In this document: positions 1 to 7,850 of the stretch, piece by piece
Layout of the letters: each line of letters begins with the position of its first letter
Numbering within the stretch: the stretch's first letter is position 1
Source of the DNA: a virus
DNA length: 29,359 nucleotides
Reading direction: 5' to 3' (one strand)
IMG/VR virus record: IMGVR_UViG_3300037149_000092
Coordinates: 1 to 29,359 of that record
Notes under the pieces: model-generated
Database searches by the model: none
Seen by the model: the letters and a program-made list of their open reading frames with translations, nothing else
What the model was told of the DNA's origin: nothing
Translations under genes and position numbers: made by a program

Positions 1-1
1 C

Positions 2-220
2 GAAGGTGCAATCATTGCATTGGCTGACTTTATGGCTGTAGTATCGTATCTTTGGCAGGAAGCTAAGTTTGCAAGCCCTACCCTGTTCCTTAACTATAAG
101 ACTGTTGTGGAGTATCTTAAAACTTTTGAGCAGCCAAAGTTTATACTCCTCGTCCCCATTATCTATGAGCTTCGGGAAATCATTGAGGGAATTGTCAAGG
201 AAACCGGCCATGCAATCTAA
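2..220 (+). CDS. Hypothetical protein, 5' end outside window
   Basis: The reading frame is open from the window edge, so this is the C-terminal 72 residues of a longer protein. The visible part is mostly helical and moderately hydrophobic, with a run FILLVPIIYEL near the end that could be a buried helix rather than a clear membrane span. It overlaps the next gene by 11 bases in another frame, as is normal in this compact block. I do not recognise a family. The TTG at position 20 in the same frame is an unlikely start because the frame continues upstream. Confidence 0.6.
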   Translation, partial: EGAIIALADFMAVVSYLWQEAKFASPTLFLNYKTVVEYLKTFEQPKFILLVPIIYELREIIEGIVKETGHAI

Positions 221-593
221 ATGGAATCCTAATGGGGTGGGAGTTTGCAGAAATTGCGGGTTGATATCTGCCAATCACAAGAATGGTGAATGCCCTTTAC
301 CTTCTGGTGTGAAGAATTGGGGAAATACCAAAGCTGAGCGATCTAGAGATTATGGAGATCCGAAGATTAATCAGCACGCCACCGGACTAGCCTTTAGAGC
401 TATACTTTCTAATTGTTGGCAGATGAAGTTGCCGGAGATTCCCGATCATGTAGTGCCTCTACTGATGAACGCGCTCAAGGGTGTGCGGGCTGCGTACGAA
501 GGTAACGAGGATACAGATCCATGTGATACATATCACGATATGCATGGGTATACCAATATGGCAGAAGATATAGATCCAAGGATGCAAAAATGA
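210..593 (+). CDS. DUF6378-like phage protein with N-terminal zinc-binding motif
   Basis: A 127-residue protein. The ATG at 210 is preferred because AGGA lies 8 bases upstream; the longer upstream frame would run through the previous gene. Residues 13-28 contain a C-x2-C plus later Cys and His (CRNCG, NGECP), which suggests a zinc ribbon. Residues 53-123 carry the pattern typical of phage DUF6378-like domains: LPEIPDHVVPLLMNALKGVR followed by a conserved-looking Asp-rich segment (DTDPCDTYHDMHGY). The function of that domain is not established to my knowledge. The stop overlaps the start of the next gene (ATGA), so the two are probably co-translated. Family assignment is from memory of the motif. 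Confidence 0.65.
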   Translation: MQSKWNPNGVGVCRNCGLISANHKNGECPLPSGVKNWGNTKAERSRDYGDPKINQHATGLAFRAILSNCWQMKLPEIPDHVVPLLMNALKGVRAAYEGNEDTDPCDTYHDMHGYTNMAEDIDPRMQK

Positions 594-1336
594 ATATACT
601 ATTTACAGGCTGCACAACTGGCTTTGGAAAGCGAATTAAACTCGGCTTGGAAGCTCAAGGCCATAAGATTTTCGGAGTTGGACTGCAAGGTCCCGACTTC
701 TTTTATGATTTCGCCAAGATAGGGGTCGAAGGTCATCCAGATAATTGGGTAGAAAGTGTGTATACCCAAGCTGAAGAAGCTCTTGGTCCTATCGATTGTC
801 TCATCAACAACGCCGGCATCACTGCTATTGACTTTACAGCTCAGCACGAACTGCACAACTTCCAAGAGGTGCTATTCGTTAATCTAACTATACCTTGGAT
901 GTTGTCAAAAGGTCTCGTAGCTAGAGCGTGCAATTTAGGATATGGTGAATATCCAAAGCGCATCATCAACACATCCTCGATGGGTGCCACAGTTGCTCTA
1001 CGAGGCTCTCCGGGGTATTGCGCTTCAAAAGCTGGTCTCGAAGCAATTACGAAAGTGATGGCTAAAGAACTGGCTGGAACCATATCACCTTTCATTATAT
1101 GTGCAATTGCTCCAGGTGGCGTTGACGATACTGGCATGCAACGATATGCCGAACAGGAACTAGTTCGCACTCGTGGTTTCACACCAGAGAAAGCGGCGGT
1201 ATACAATCGGCAATCGCCTCTGGGTAGGAACATGACACACGAAGAAGTGTGGAAAATTTTTGATTTTGCAGTCAATCACATACCTGAGTATATGACAGGT
1301 ACAATTCTCAAGTGCGCTGGAGGGATGGGAATCTAG
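590..1336 (+). CDS. Short-chain dehydrogenase/reductase (SDR)
   Basis: A 248-residue NAD(P)-dependent oxidoreductase of classical SDR length. Visible motifs are the nucleotide-binding glycine motif TGCTTGFG (residues 6-13), NNAG (73-76), the catalytic Ser in NTSSMG (127-132) and YCASK with catalytic Tyr143 and Lys147, followed by the PGG segment after the sixth strand. All catalytic residues are present, so the enzyme is probably active. The substrate cannot be read from sequence. It is embedded between a DUF6378-like gene and a zinc-cysteine protein, and lies just upstream of the dCMP deaminase, ThyX homologue and glycosyltransferases. A role in making or altering a sugar or a modified base is therefore reasonable but inferred. 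Confidence 0.9.
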   Translation: MNILFTGCTTGFGKRIKLGLEAQGHKIFGVGLQGPDFFYDFAKIGVEGHPDNWVESVYTQAEEALGPIDCLINNAGITAIDFTAQHELHNFQEVLFVNLTIPWMLSKGLVARACNLGYGEYPKRIINTSSMGATVALRGSPGYCASKAGLEAITKVMAKELAGTISPFIICAIAPGGVDDTGMQRYAEQELVRTRGFTPEKAAVYNRQSPLGRNMTHEEVWKIFDFAVNHIPEYMTGTILKCAGGMGI

Positions 1337-1557
1337 TGGAATACATAAAAGATCCAAAACGGGATGATTGGCACAAGATTAGTGGCACTTATGAGGATGG
1401 GTATGCTACTGAATGTGGCAAGTTCATATCCATTACCGGAGCTTTAACCTCAGATACTATTGGAGGTTCCAACCAACCTGGCCATAATGTATCTACACAT
1501 ACATGCTTTGAGTGCTGGCATGGGAAGAAAGAACCTAAAGTTAATGTGCCGACCTGA
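1336..1557 (+). CDS. Small Cys/His-rich hypothetical protein
   Basis: A 73-residue protein. I chose the GTG at 1336 because it overlaps the preceding stop (TAGTG) and has GGAGGG about 11 bases upstream; a GTG at 1312 in the same frame lacks a good ribosome site. The C-terminal part has H-x-C-x2-C-x-H (HTCFECWH, residues 55-62) and an earlier ECGKF, which together could bind one zinc. The family resembles short phage proteins that start with a lysine/tryptophan-rich segment and an ECG motif, but I cannot name it. It overlaps the deaminase gene by 14 bases and is likely translated with it. Confidence 0.65.
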   Translation: MEYIKDPKRDDWHKISGTYEDGYATECGKFISITGALTSDTIGGSNQPGHNVSTHTCFECWHGKKEPKVNVPT

Positions 1558-1987
1558 TTGGCAAGAATATTTTATGGGTATTGCTATGCTGATTGCTCAG
1601 CGTGGTACATGTCCAAGACGAAAAGTTGGAGCTATTATCGTGGATCCTAATAATCGAATAATAGCTGGTGGATACGCAGCTTCTCCAAAAGGTCTTCCGC
1701 ATTGTGTCGATGTGGGATGTCTTATGGTGGACGGACATTGCTTGCGCACTGTACATGCCGAGCAGAATGCTATTATTCAATGTGCAACTGTGACGGGTAC
1801 ATGTCTTGGGACTACCATATATACAACCTGCCAGCCTTGCATTCATTGTGCTAAGATGATTATCAATGCAGGTATTCAGGCTGTGGTCATGGATGAAGAG
1901 TACATCGACTATGGTGTCGGAACTACCCCAACTGGCTTAGATATGCTGAAAGAGGCCGGTATTCATCTGGAATGGTATAAGCGATGA
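1544..1987 (+). CDS. Deoxycytidylate (dCMP) deaminase
   Basis: A 147-residue zinc enzyme that converts dCMP to dUMP, the substrate for thymidylate synthase. The ATG at 1544 gives the N-terminus MCRPDWQEYF, which fits the family; the longer upstream frame would extend far beyond usual length. The catalytic motif HAE is at 71-73 (HAEQNAI) and the zinc motif P-C-x2-C at 98-102 (QPCIHC). The segment GLPHC...GCLMVDGHCLRTV is typical of the dCMP deaminase branch rather than cytidine deaminase. It overlaps the following glycosyltransferase-like gene by 4 bases (ATGA). It supplies dUMP, which links it functionally to the ThyX homologue at 3878. Confidence 0.93.
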   Translation: MCRPDWQEYFMGIAMLIAQRGTCPRRKVGAIIVDPNNRIIAGGYAASPKGLPHCVDVGCLMVDGHCLRTVHAEQNAIIQCATVTGTCLGTTIYTTCQPCIHCAKMIINAGIQAVVMDEEYIDYGVGTTPTGLDMLKEAGIHLEWYKR

Positions 1988-2931
1988 TTACTCCAACCAA
2001 AGATAGTACTATTGTAGTTACCAGATGGCTAGGTCGTCCGCCGCGAAAGCAGTACATTAAACAAGTACGCACCCTACATCAATGGGCCCCATTATCTACT
2101 CATATGTTTGTGGCTTTTCATGGTAATGAGTCAATTGATGACTACACTCAATCTGCTCTGGATCAAGGATTGGCTATGGATTTGCGAGACGATGAGGATA
2201 ACGGTATTCAACCTCGCCTTACTCGTAAGATATTGCATTGGGCACTCAAACACAATTTGAAGTACATTGGTGTTCTGGATGATGATGCATATATTCGTTC
2301 ACCAGAGATCACTATCGATCGTATGCGTCAGAGTTTTGATAGAGGGGCAGGATCCACTGGACCTTTCGACAATTACATAAACTGGATTAAATTCAACAAT
2401 GCAGTTGAAGATCCTGTATACGAACTGCCAGCCCATCCTTGGTCCACTTGTGGATGCCAAATCTATTCAGTAGATGCATTACGACAATTCAAAAACCAGT
2501 GGTCCACTATGTGCCTTAATTCAACATGGCGGGTGGATTACCAATTCTGCCTTGGAGTTTGCCTTTATGGGTACCGAACATATGAATTTTGGAGCCCAGG
2601 GTACGACCATAAGATGTCCCAAGGTGTTGGCGCAAATTACGATGAATCATGGTTTATTCGCCGCCTTAAAGGGATGGCACAAGAGCACCAAGCTGCATGG
2701 GATATGTTCAAGGAAATTCCTAAAGGCAATTTAGTTGATGAGTTTCTTATTGAACAATTCGTTCGTGAATTCATTCGGTTGAACAACTTGGTATTAAAGT
2801 CTAAGGTAGACACTAAAAACTGGTCTATTCAACCTATATGGCATTCATACACAGTGAAATATCCTGTACGAGTAGCCAATGAAATTATGCCTGTAATATA
2901 TGATAAGTTGGGATTGGAGTTGCCACATTGA
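1984..2931 (+). CDS. Glycosyltransferase-like protein, DDD family, paralogue 1
   Basis: A 315-residue protein, first of three paralogues in this island. The N-terminus has a beta-strand followed by VTRWLGR. A hydrophobic strand then leads into VLDDDAYI, with acidic triad at 99-101. This resembles the metal-binding DxD of GT-A fold glycosyltransferases. Further shared motifs are STGPF (about 124-128) and WSTCGCQIYS (153-162), which recur in paralogues 2 and 3. It overlaps dCMP deaminase by 4 bases at the start and paralogue 2 by 4 bases at the end. Acceptor and sugar donor are unknown. Glycosyltransferase is inferred from the triad and topology; it is not a close match to a family I can name. 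Confidence 0.7.
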   Translation: MITPTKDSTIVVTRWLGRPPRKQYIKQVRTLHQWAPLSTHMFVAFHGNESIDDYTQSALDQGLAMDLRDDEDNGIQPRLTRKILHWALKHNLKYIGVLDDDAYIRSPEITIDRMRQSFDRGAGSTGPFDNYINWIKFNNAVEDPVYELPAHPWSTCGCQIYSVDALRQFKNQWSTMCLNSTWRVDYQFCLGVCLYGYRTYEFWSPGYDHKMSQGVGANYDESWFIRRLKGMAQEHQAAWDMFKEIPKGNLVDEFLIEQFVREFIRLNNLVLKSKVDTKNWSIQPIWHSYTVKYPVRVANEIMPVIYDKLGLELPH

Positions 2932-3869
2932 AAGATACTGTATTGTACATTACCAAATGGGGTAATCGAGTAGCTCGAAAACAATTTGAGCGTATGGTTA
3001 AGTCATATGGGGAATATCAAGCTAGCCCTATAGACTTGCAAATATCTTTTCATGGGGATAAGCCTATATATGATCCAGCGATGGATCTAGCTAAAAGTAT
3101 AGATATACCGATTATCCACTCCTCATTGAAATATTTTCCCGCTGTAAATGCTGCGCTAATACTTCGCGCGGCCAAACAGGGATATAAGTATATGGGATTT
3201 CTAGATGATGACTGTGCCATTTATGAGCCTACACTCTGCCATCAATCTATGATAGAAGCTTTCAATGCTGAAAGTCTTACCTGGTATTGGGATCACGTAC
3301 GTCCAGTAGGTGCAACTGGACCCTACGGCACTTATTGGCGCTGGTTACGTTACGACAACGACATGTCCCCTATTCAGGATAGTGGCCCCATTTGCCAATG
3401 GTCTACTGGCGGATGCCAAATCTATTCTGTGAAAGCTCTTATGGATACCCGACATTTATGGGAATCTGTAATGATCAACAGCCAACGATTTTGCGACATC
3501 ACTCTACAATTGTCTGTCGACATTGGAAAGTACTCTCGAAACTCATTTTTTCACCAGAGAATGGACCATAATCGATCTTATGGTATATCCACTGGAATAG
3601 ATGAAAAATGGTATATACGATCATTTAAGATGATTCACAATGATTACTCGTTTTTGGAAAAAAGCTTTGTAGCTAACAATGTGAATCCTGTATTTCTTGA
3701 ACAGGCAAAGAAGCTATGTTTAGGGGATTTTAAAGGCATATCAAAGTATGCATCAAAGCATGGAGTTAATCCAAGTACGTGGGTGATCAAGCCTTTAAGA
3801 ACTAAACAAGCTGACTTTTCTGAATTGTTTGATATATTTGATTTACAACCTATTCTCGGATTATCGTAG
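2928..3869 (+). CDS. Glycosyltransferase-like protein, DDD family, paralogue 2
   Basis: A 313-residue protein that starts with a rare TTG overlapping the previous stop (TTGA); GGAG sits about 8 bases upstream and the N-terminus MKDTVLYITKW matches paralogue 3 (MKDTLLIITRW), which supports this start. The acidic triad is in FLDDDCAIYE (93-95). GATGPYG (128-134) and QWSTGGCQIYS (157-167) are the shared family motifs. The C-terminal third is poorly conserved between paralogues and may hold acceptor specificity. It sits directly upstream of the ThyX homologue, which has its own strong ribosome site. Confidence 0.7.
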   Translation: MKDTVLYITKWGNRVARKQFERMVKSYGEYQASPIDLQISFHGDKPIYDPAMDLAKSIDIPIIHSSLKYFPAVNAALILRAAKQGYKYMGFLDDDCAIYEPTLCHQSMIEAFNAESLTWYWDHVRPVGATGPYGTYWRWLRYDNDMSPIQDSGPICQWSTGGCQIYSVKALMDTRHLWESVMINSQRFCDITLQLSVDIGKYSRNSFFHQRMDHNRSYGISTGIDEKWYIRSFKMIHNDYSFLEKSFVANNVNPVFLEQAKKLCLGDFKGISKYASKHGVNPSTWVIKPLRTKQADFSELFDIFDLQPILGLS

Positions 3870-3877
3870 GAGATACA

Positions 3878-5107
3878 ATGGAAGATCCAAGACCTCTAAA
3901 GGTCACACTTATATCGAGCACTACTTATCCGCTTCCGACCCTTTACTATGTATGGGAGCAGTCACGCAGCAATCGACAATTGCCTACCCCTCAGGATATC
4001 GACTTTCTTCTAAATGTCGAACCCGACAAAACTAATCTTGGGACATATGCATTTGTACTGACTATGCTTGGTCACGAGTGCGATCTAAAAGATTCAAGTA
4101 CCATCAAAGCTCAATTAGCTATTTTTCGCCAGAAGTTTGTCGACACAATCGACATGCTCTTGAACGAAGCAGTTCCGGTAACTGAGAACATCCACTTTAC
4201 CTTCGCTTTCGAAAACTGCCCGATCACTCTACGAGAGCAACTCGTTCGGCATCGTATCGGAACTCATATTGATCCACGTGTTGGTGTGGACATTGTAGTT
4301 ATGGATGTGATCCCTGACCTGGCCGAGAGTAGTTGGTGGTCTCAAACAAGCCGGGTGGTGCCTTGGGATACTTTCTATCAGGAAGGTCGATATATACTTC
4401 CTGACAGTATTGATAACACTGAGTGCAGTGCCCCTCAGGCATTTGTAGATGGGCGCTCTGGATATGGATATTCACGCAAAGATGTGTACCTTGAAGTTTT
4501 GGCTACACTAGAGGAGGCTTATGATAACCTTGTCAAATCTGGTGTACCTCTTGAAGACGCTCGCAATCTGATTCCTCTTGGAGCAACTCATTCAATTACC
4601 TGGAATCTCAATCTCAAGGCAATGATGCACATCTTCGGCAAGCGTAGTTGCTGGATTGCTCAAGCCAATCTCTGGGAAGAAGCTATGGCGCAAATGATTC
4701 AAGAACTGGTTAAAAAGGTGCATCCAGTAATGGGCACATTGTTGCAGCCAATCTGTATGAAGCGTGGTAAGTTCGTAGACTGCCCAGTGAAAGGTACTAA
4801 CCACGATCGTATAAAAGGTTGTGATGGAGATATGCCTCCGTGCCCTTTATATCTGCGATATCATACAAAGGATGCTGTAGATACATATTTCTCTGGAAAG
4901 GATGCTAATGGAACTTGGATACCTCCTGGCCCGAAAAGATCTGGATTACCTTTGGCTGAACAATATATTCCAGCATCTGATGCACTCAAATGGGCGGCCC
5001 CGACAGTGCGTGGGAAATTGATGATGACGGATAATGCCACCCGCTTCGGACGACTGTGGCAGTTGAATGCGTTCGATCCTAAGATTGGAGTAGACGAGTC
5101 TCGATGA
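3878..5107 (+). CDS. ThyX-like flavin-dependent thymidylate synthase homologue, enlarged
   Basis: A 409-residue protein with AGGAG six bases before ATG. ThyX makes dTMP from dUMP using methylenetetrahydrofolate, FAD and NADPH. The ThyX hallmark LREQLVRHR is present (RHR at 124-126), with SSWWSQTSR (151-159) as the likely equivalent of the following S-rich signature. The C-terminal signature ARNLIP...NLNLKAMMHIFGKR...AQ is at 228-262. Two things are unusual. About 17 extra residues separate RHR from the serine signature. About 130 residues follow the usual ThyX end, including Cys293, 302, 315 and 322, which may bind a metal. Bacterial ThyX is usually about 220-250 residues. The gene lies between DDD glycosyltransferase-like paralogues, so a non-standard product such as a hydroxymethylated pyrimidine is possible but unproven. 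Confidence 0.85.
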   Translation: MEDPRPLKVTLISSTTYPLPTLYYVWEQSRSNRQLPTPQDIDFLLNVEPDKTNLGTYAFVLTMLGHECDLKDSSTIKAQLAIFRQKFVDTIDMLLNEAVPVTENIHFTFAFENCPITLREQLVRHRIGTHIDPRVGVDIVVMDVIPDLAESSWWSQTSRVVPWDTFYQEGRYILPDSIDNTECSAPQAFVDGRSGYGYSRKDVYLEVLATLEEAYDNLVKSGVPLEDARNLIPLGATHSITWNLNLKAMMHIFGKRSCWIAQANLWEEAMAQMIQELVKKVHPVMGTLLQPICMKRGKFVDCPVKGTNHDRIKGCDGDMPPCPLYLRYHTKDAVDTYFSGKDANGTWIPPGPKRSGLPLAEQYIPASDALKWAAPTVRGKLMMTDNATRFGRLWQLNAFDPKIGVDESR

Positions 5108-5922
5108 AGGATACTCTGCTCATAATCACCCGCTGGCTGAATAGAGATCCAATGCCAGAATTCGAGAAGACAATGCTAGATTACCCAGAGTGGTGTGCAA
5201 CCTCTATAGATCTAGCATTGTCTGTTCATGGAGATATTAATCCAGATGACAAAAGTATTATATATGCAAACCATATCGGTATGCCTATTTACGAGACTAA
5301 CGATCTGGTGTTCCCACGAGTAATTGCAAACCTTTTGACGCGATTTCTTACGACTAAGTATCGTTATATAGGATTTTTAGATGATGACGCCTATTTAGGT
5401 AATCCTCAGCGATTTTCAGATCAATTACACGCTGCGTTTTTGGAGCCTGCATACGCATGGGACACCGGCTGGGAAGTGCCCTGTGGCGCCACCGGACCTA
5501 TAGCATATAAAGGCTTGTATGGAGAAACCATCACATATCCTGAGACAGGAGATTGGTCAGCTAGTGGTTGCCAGCTTTACACCAGAGAAGCTCTTGCAGA
5601 TAGTGTTGAAGGGTGGTATCCGGTACTTACTCGATGCAAACGTATAGCGGCCCCCATTATTGGAATGTGCATTGAATTGACAAACATGGGGCATACTAGA
5701 TTCTATCTGGATGAATTTAAACATAGACGAGCTACTCAGTATATGCAAACCGTTCAAGAATTCAATATGGGATTGCATCAGATAGAATATGACTATAATA
5801 TGCTTCGAGATCGGTTTCGATGTACTCCGTATGAAGCTAAGTTTGATACTGAAATATCTCGCAAAGCTGCGATGGATATCCTTGTCTTAAAAGATTATAT
5901 GAAGAGGCATAAATTAAAATGA
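5104..5922 (+). CDS. Glycosyltransferase-like protein, DDD family, paralogue 3
   Basis: A 272-residue protein, the shortest of the three paralogues. It starts with ATG overlapping the ThyX stop (ATGA), so the two are probably translationally coupled. Family motifs are ITRWLNR at 8-14, SVHGD at 40-44, FLDDDAYLGN with triad at 93-95, CGATGP at 127-132 and WSASGCQLYT at 151-160. The C-terminal region is about 40 residues shorter than in paralogues 1 and 2. The tight coupling to the ThyX homologue is the strongest sequence argument that this family works on the product of the nucleotide genes, though it is only positional evidence. Confidence 0.7.
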   Translation: MKDTLLIITRWLNRDPMPEFEKTMLDYPEWCATSIDLALSVHGDINPDDKSIIYANHIGMPIYETNDLVFPRVIANLLTRFLTTKYRYIGFLDDDAYLGNPQRFSDQLHAAFLEPAYAWDTGWEVPCGATGPIAYKGLYGETITYPETGDWSASGCQLYTREALADSVEGWYPVLTRCKRIAAPIIGMCIELTNMGHTRFYLDEFKHRRATQYMQTVQEFNMGLHQIEYDYNMLRDRFRCTPYEAKFDTEISRKAAMDILVLKDYMKRHKLK

Positions 5923-6860
5923 CCATGATTATAGATCCTCTGGGAAGAACAGCTACACATGTAACTCGGTACATACCTAAGCATCAATATGATGTAGCTG
6001 TTTGCATTGTAGCTAGCCATGGGTATGAATCTTGGTTGTATGGTGCATTAAACTCATTCAGACAGAACGCAGACTTTGAACCCTGCAGTGTATATGTATT
6101 TATGCTTAGCGGATCACCAGAATTACATGCCATATGCAATAAATTTAATGCCTGCGTAATCCCATGTGTACCTCTAGAGCCTCTAGCTGCGTGGTCTAAG
6201 TCTGTACTGTATATTGCAGCTTCTGCACTTCCTGAATATGAGTATTTTCTATGTCTTGATGTAGATATACTGGTCCTAAAATCCATAAGAGAATTGCGAT
6301 CAATGATGATGGCAACTCCTATGCAAATAGGATTCTCTAAAGATTGGTATATGTATAAACTACTAGGGTCTAAATCCCAATCTTTAAGGGATGTATGGAA
6401 ACGACGATACGGGTACATGGGTAATCCAGATCTAATTGGTCTCACAGAAGATAATCCGATAAGTCATATGCATCAAATAGTAAATGATGGTATATTCTTT
6501 TCCAGAAAAATAGCTCTTGAACTTCTTGAACAGAGTATATATCAACTATTTGATCGGTATCCAAATGAATTAAATAAGCCGCCAGCATACAGAAATCAGG
6601 GATATTTGAACATAGCTTTAGCTAATCTTCGACATGCTAAATTAGTAGACTATGTGCAATTACCTGAACAATACAATGTGCAAGTGGCCACTCCAGGTAT
6701 TCGTTGTGAAGATTTGTCTAATGGCAGAGTATATTTTCGAGAGGTTAATTCAGTTCACATAGCACATTTTTCGGCTGATACTGGTAAACGTAAATTGCCC
6801 AGGCTTCGTCAATATTATGCAAAAATAAACGAAAATCTTATGGGTACAGAGCAGGAATAA
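5919..6860 (+). CDS. GT8-like glycosyltransferase
   Basis: A 313-residue GT-A fold glycosyltransferase, different from the three DDD paralogues. It has the N-terminal strand DVAVCIVASHGY, a nucleotide-sugar binding layout, and the DxD motif in FLCLDVDILVL (DVD at 114-116). A C-terminal VHIAHFSADTGKRK resembles the His-containing metal/phosphate motif near the end of GT8-type enzymes. The start overlaps the previous stop (ATGA). Its donor is probably a nucleotide sugar, its acceptor unknown. As the last gene of the island it might extend a sugar placed by one of the DDD proteins, but that is inference. Confidence 0.8.
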   Translation: MTMIIDPLGRTATHVTRYIPKHQYDVAVCIVASHGYESWLYGALNSFRQNADFEPCSVYVFMLSGSPELHAICNKFNACVIPCVPLEPLAAWSKSVLYIAASALPEYEYFLCLDVDILVLKSIRELRSMMMATPMQIGFSKDWYMYKLLGSKSQSLRDVWKRRYGYMGNPDLIGLTEDNPISHMHQIVNDGIFFSRKIALELLEQSIYQLFDRYPNELNKPPAYRNQGYLNIALANLRHAKLVDYVQLPEQYNVQVATPGIRCEDLSNGRVYFREVNSVHIAHFSADTGKRKLPRLRQYYAKINENLMGTEQE

Positions 6861-6923
6861 CCCCTGCCTTTGGCGAACTATATCTTGTTGGGCGTTGAAC
6901 CACACGCCCTTGTGGAGGATCCA

Positions 6924-7130
6924 ATGGAAGATATGAATGTGAAACCAGTTGTTTCGGAAGAGCTCCTTGCGGCCTCTGGAGCCAAGCTGCCTGTGGATGA
7001 TCCAAACCATCCATTACAAGCGGGTGCGCCCGAAGGGTTTACAAAGACCACAGCGGGAGGCCTCGCAGCTAAAGGGCCTAACGATTTGAGCCAGTTGTCT
7101 CGAAAGGCCGCTGTCTCAACGAAGGGGTAG
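6924..7130 (+). CDS. Small hypothetical protein
   Basis: A 68-residue protein. I place the start at ATG 6924, which has GGAGG five bases upstream; a TTG at 6870 in the same frame lacks a ribosome site. It is rich in Ala, Pro, Gly and Lys, has no membrane segment and looks partly disordered. No family is recognised. Its codon use begins to shift to more G+C at third positions, as in the following gene. It ends 8 bases before the next gene and may be co-expressed with it. Confidence 0.55.
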   Translation: MEDMNVKPVVSEELLAASGAKLPVDDPNHPLQAGAPEGFTKTTAGGLAAKGPNDLSQLSRKAAVSTKG

Positions 7131-7138
7131 TTAAGGCT

Positions 7139-7804
7139 ATGCCGTCGACTATCCATCTACATATCTTCAAAGCAGAGATTATAGGGGACATTCTAAGAGG
7201 ATTACCTTTAAACCTGCTAGGGGATATTCATATCCATCTCGGGGAGGATCTCCAACCCGATATACTACGCCAGATTCTGGCAGAGGAGTCTAAAATATTG
7301 TCCGCAATCGATGATCTGAAAGCCGCCTTTAGCACCGAGGCCAAGAGTATTTCCGATGTTTCAACCGCCGTAACCAATCTCGCCAACCGCTTGACCACCG
7401 CTTCCAACACCGGAGACGATGACGAAGTCGAAGCTGTCGCGCAAGAGTTGACTAAACAGGCCGCTTCACTCGAAACCGTCGCCACCAATATCAATGGTCT
7501 TGCGGTTGCAGCGCCGACAGTTGGCGCTCCGACTCTTGCATCCATTGCAATCTCTCCGAGTACGGTGTCTCTCGCCCCAAGCGGTACCCAGGTCTTCACC
7601 ATCACAGGTACCGGCTCCGATGGCAATCCATATACTCTCGAAGATTCCGAACTCGCCGCAACCGACTCCGAAGGACCTCTGACCGTCTCCGGCGGGCAGA
7701 TTTCCTACGAAGCTCCGGGCACTGTTGGCTCCGATACGATCTCCGTCACAGCGACCGTTGGTTCAGCCACGGCGTCAGCGATGGCGTCGGTCACGATATC
7801 CTAA
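7139..7804 (+). CDS. Coiled-coil plus bacterial Ig-like domain protein, possible virion decoration
   Basis: A 221-residue protein in two parts. Residues about 45-125 form a helical segment with coiled-coil character and many Asp/Glu/Ser/Thr residues. Residues about 132-221 look like a single Big_2-type Ig-like domain: IAISPSTVSLAPSGTQVFTITG through a last strand ending SVTIS. Such domains are common on phage capsid and tail surface proteins, where they bind carbohydrates weakly. The codon use is richer in G and C at third positions than neighbouring genes and resembles the scaffold and capsid genes, suggesting high expression. It sits outside the structural module, before DNA polymerase, which is odd for a virion protein. 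Confidence 0.65.
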   Translation: MPSTIHLHIFKAEIIGDILRGLPLNLLGDIHIHLGEDLQPDILRQILAEESKILSAIDDLKAAFSTEAKSISDVSTAVTNLANRLTTASNTGDDDEVEAVAQELTKQAASLETVATNINGLAVAAPTVGAPTLASIAISPSTVSLAPSGTQVFTITGTGSDGNPYTLEDSELAATDSEGPLTVSGGQISYEAPGTVGSDTISVTATVGSATASAMASVTIS

Positions 7805-7850
7805 TGGTTACAGCGAGTTTATTCGCTTAATACCGTACGGCTGACCGACA

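Noticed and set aside
1312-1336. Upstream GTG start for the small zinc-like protein
   Set aside because: The GTG at 1336 has GGAGGG at suitable distance and the typical stop/start overlap; the GTG at 1312 has neither.
5984-6445. Minus-strand frame of 153 residues opposite the GT8-like gene
   Set aside because: The plus strand encodes a recognisable glycosyltransferase with DVD motif; the reverse frame has no motif or ribosome site.
7228-7626. Long minus-strand frame (132 residues) opposite the Ig-like gene
   Set aside because: It mirrors a G+C-rich gene, has no ribosome site and its translation lacks domain features; the plus-strand product is clearly Ig-like.
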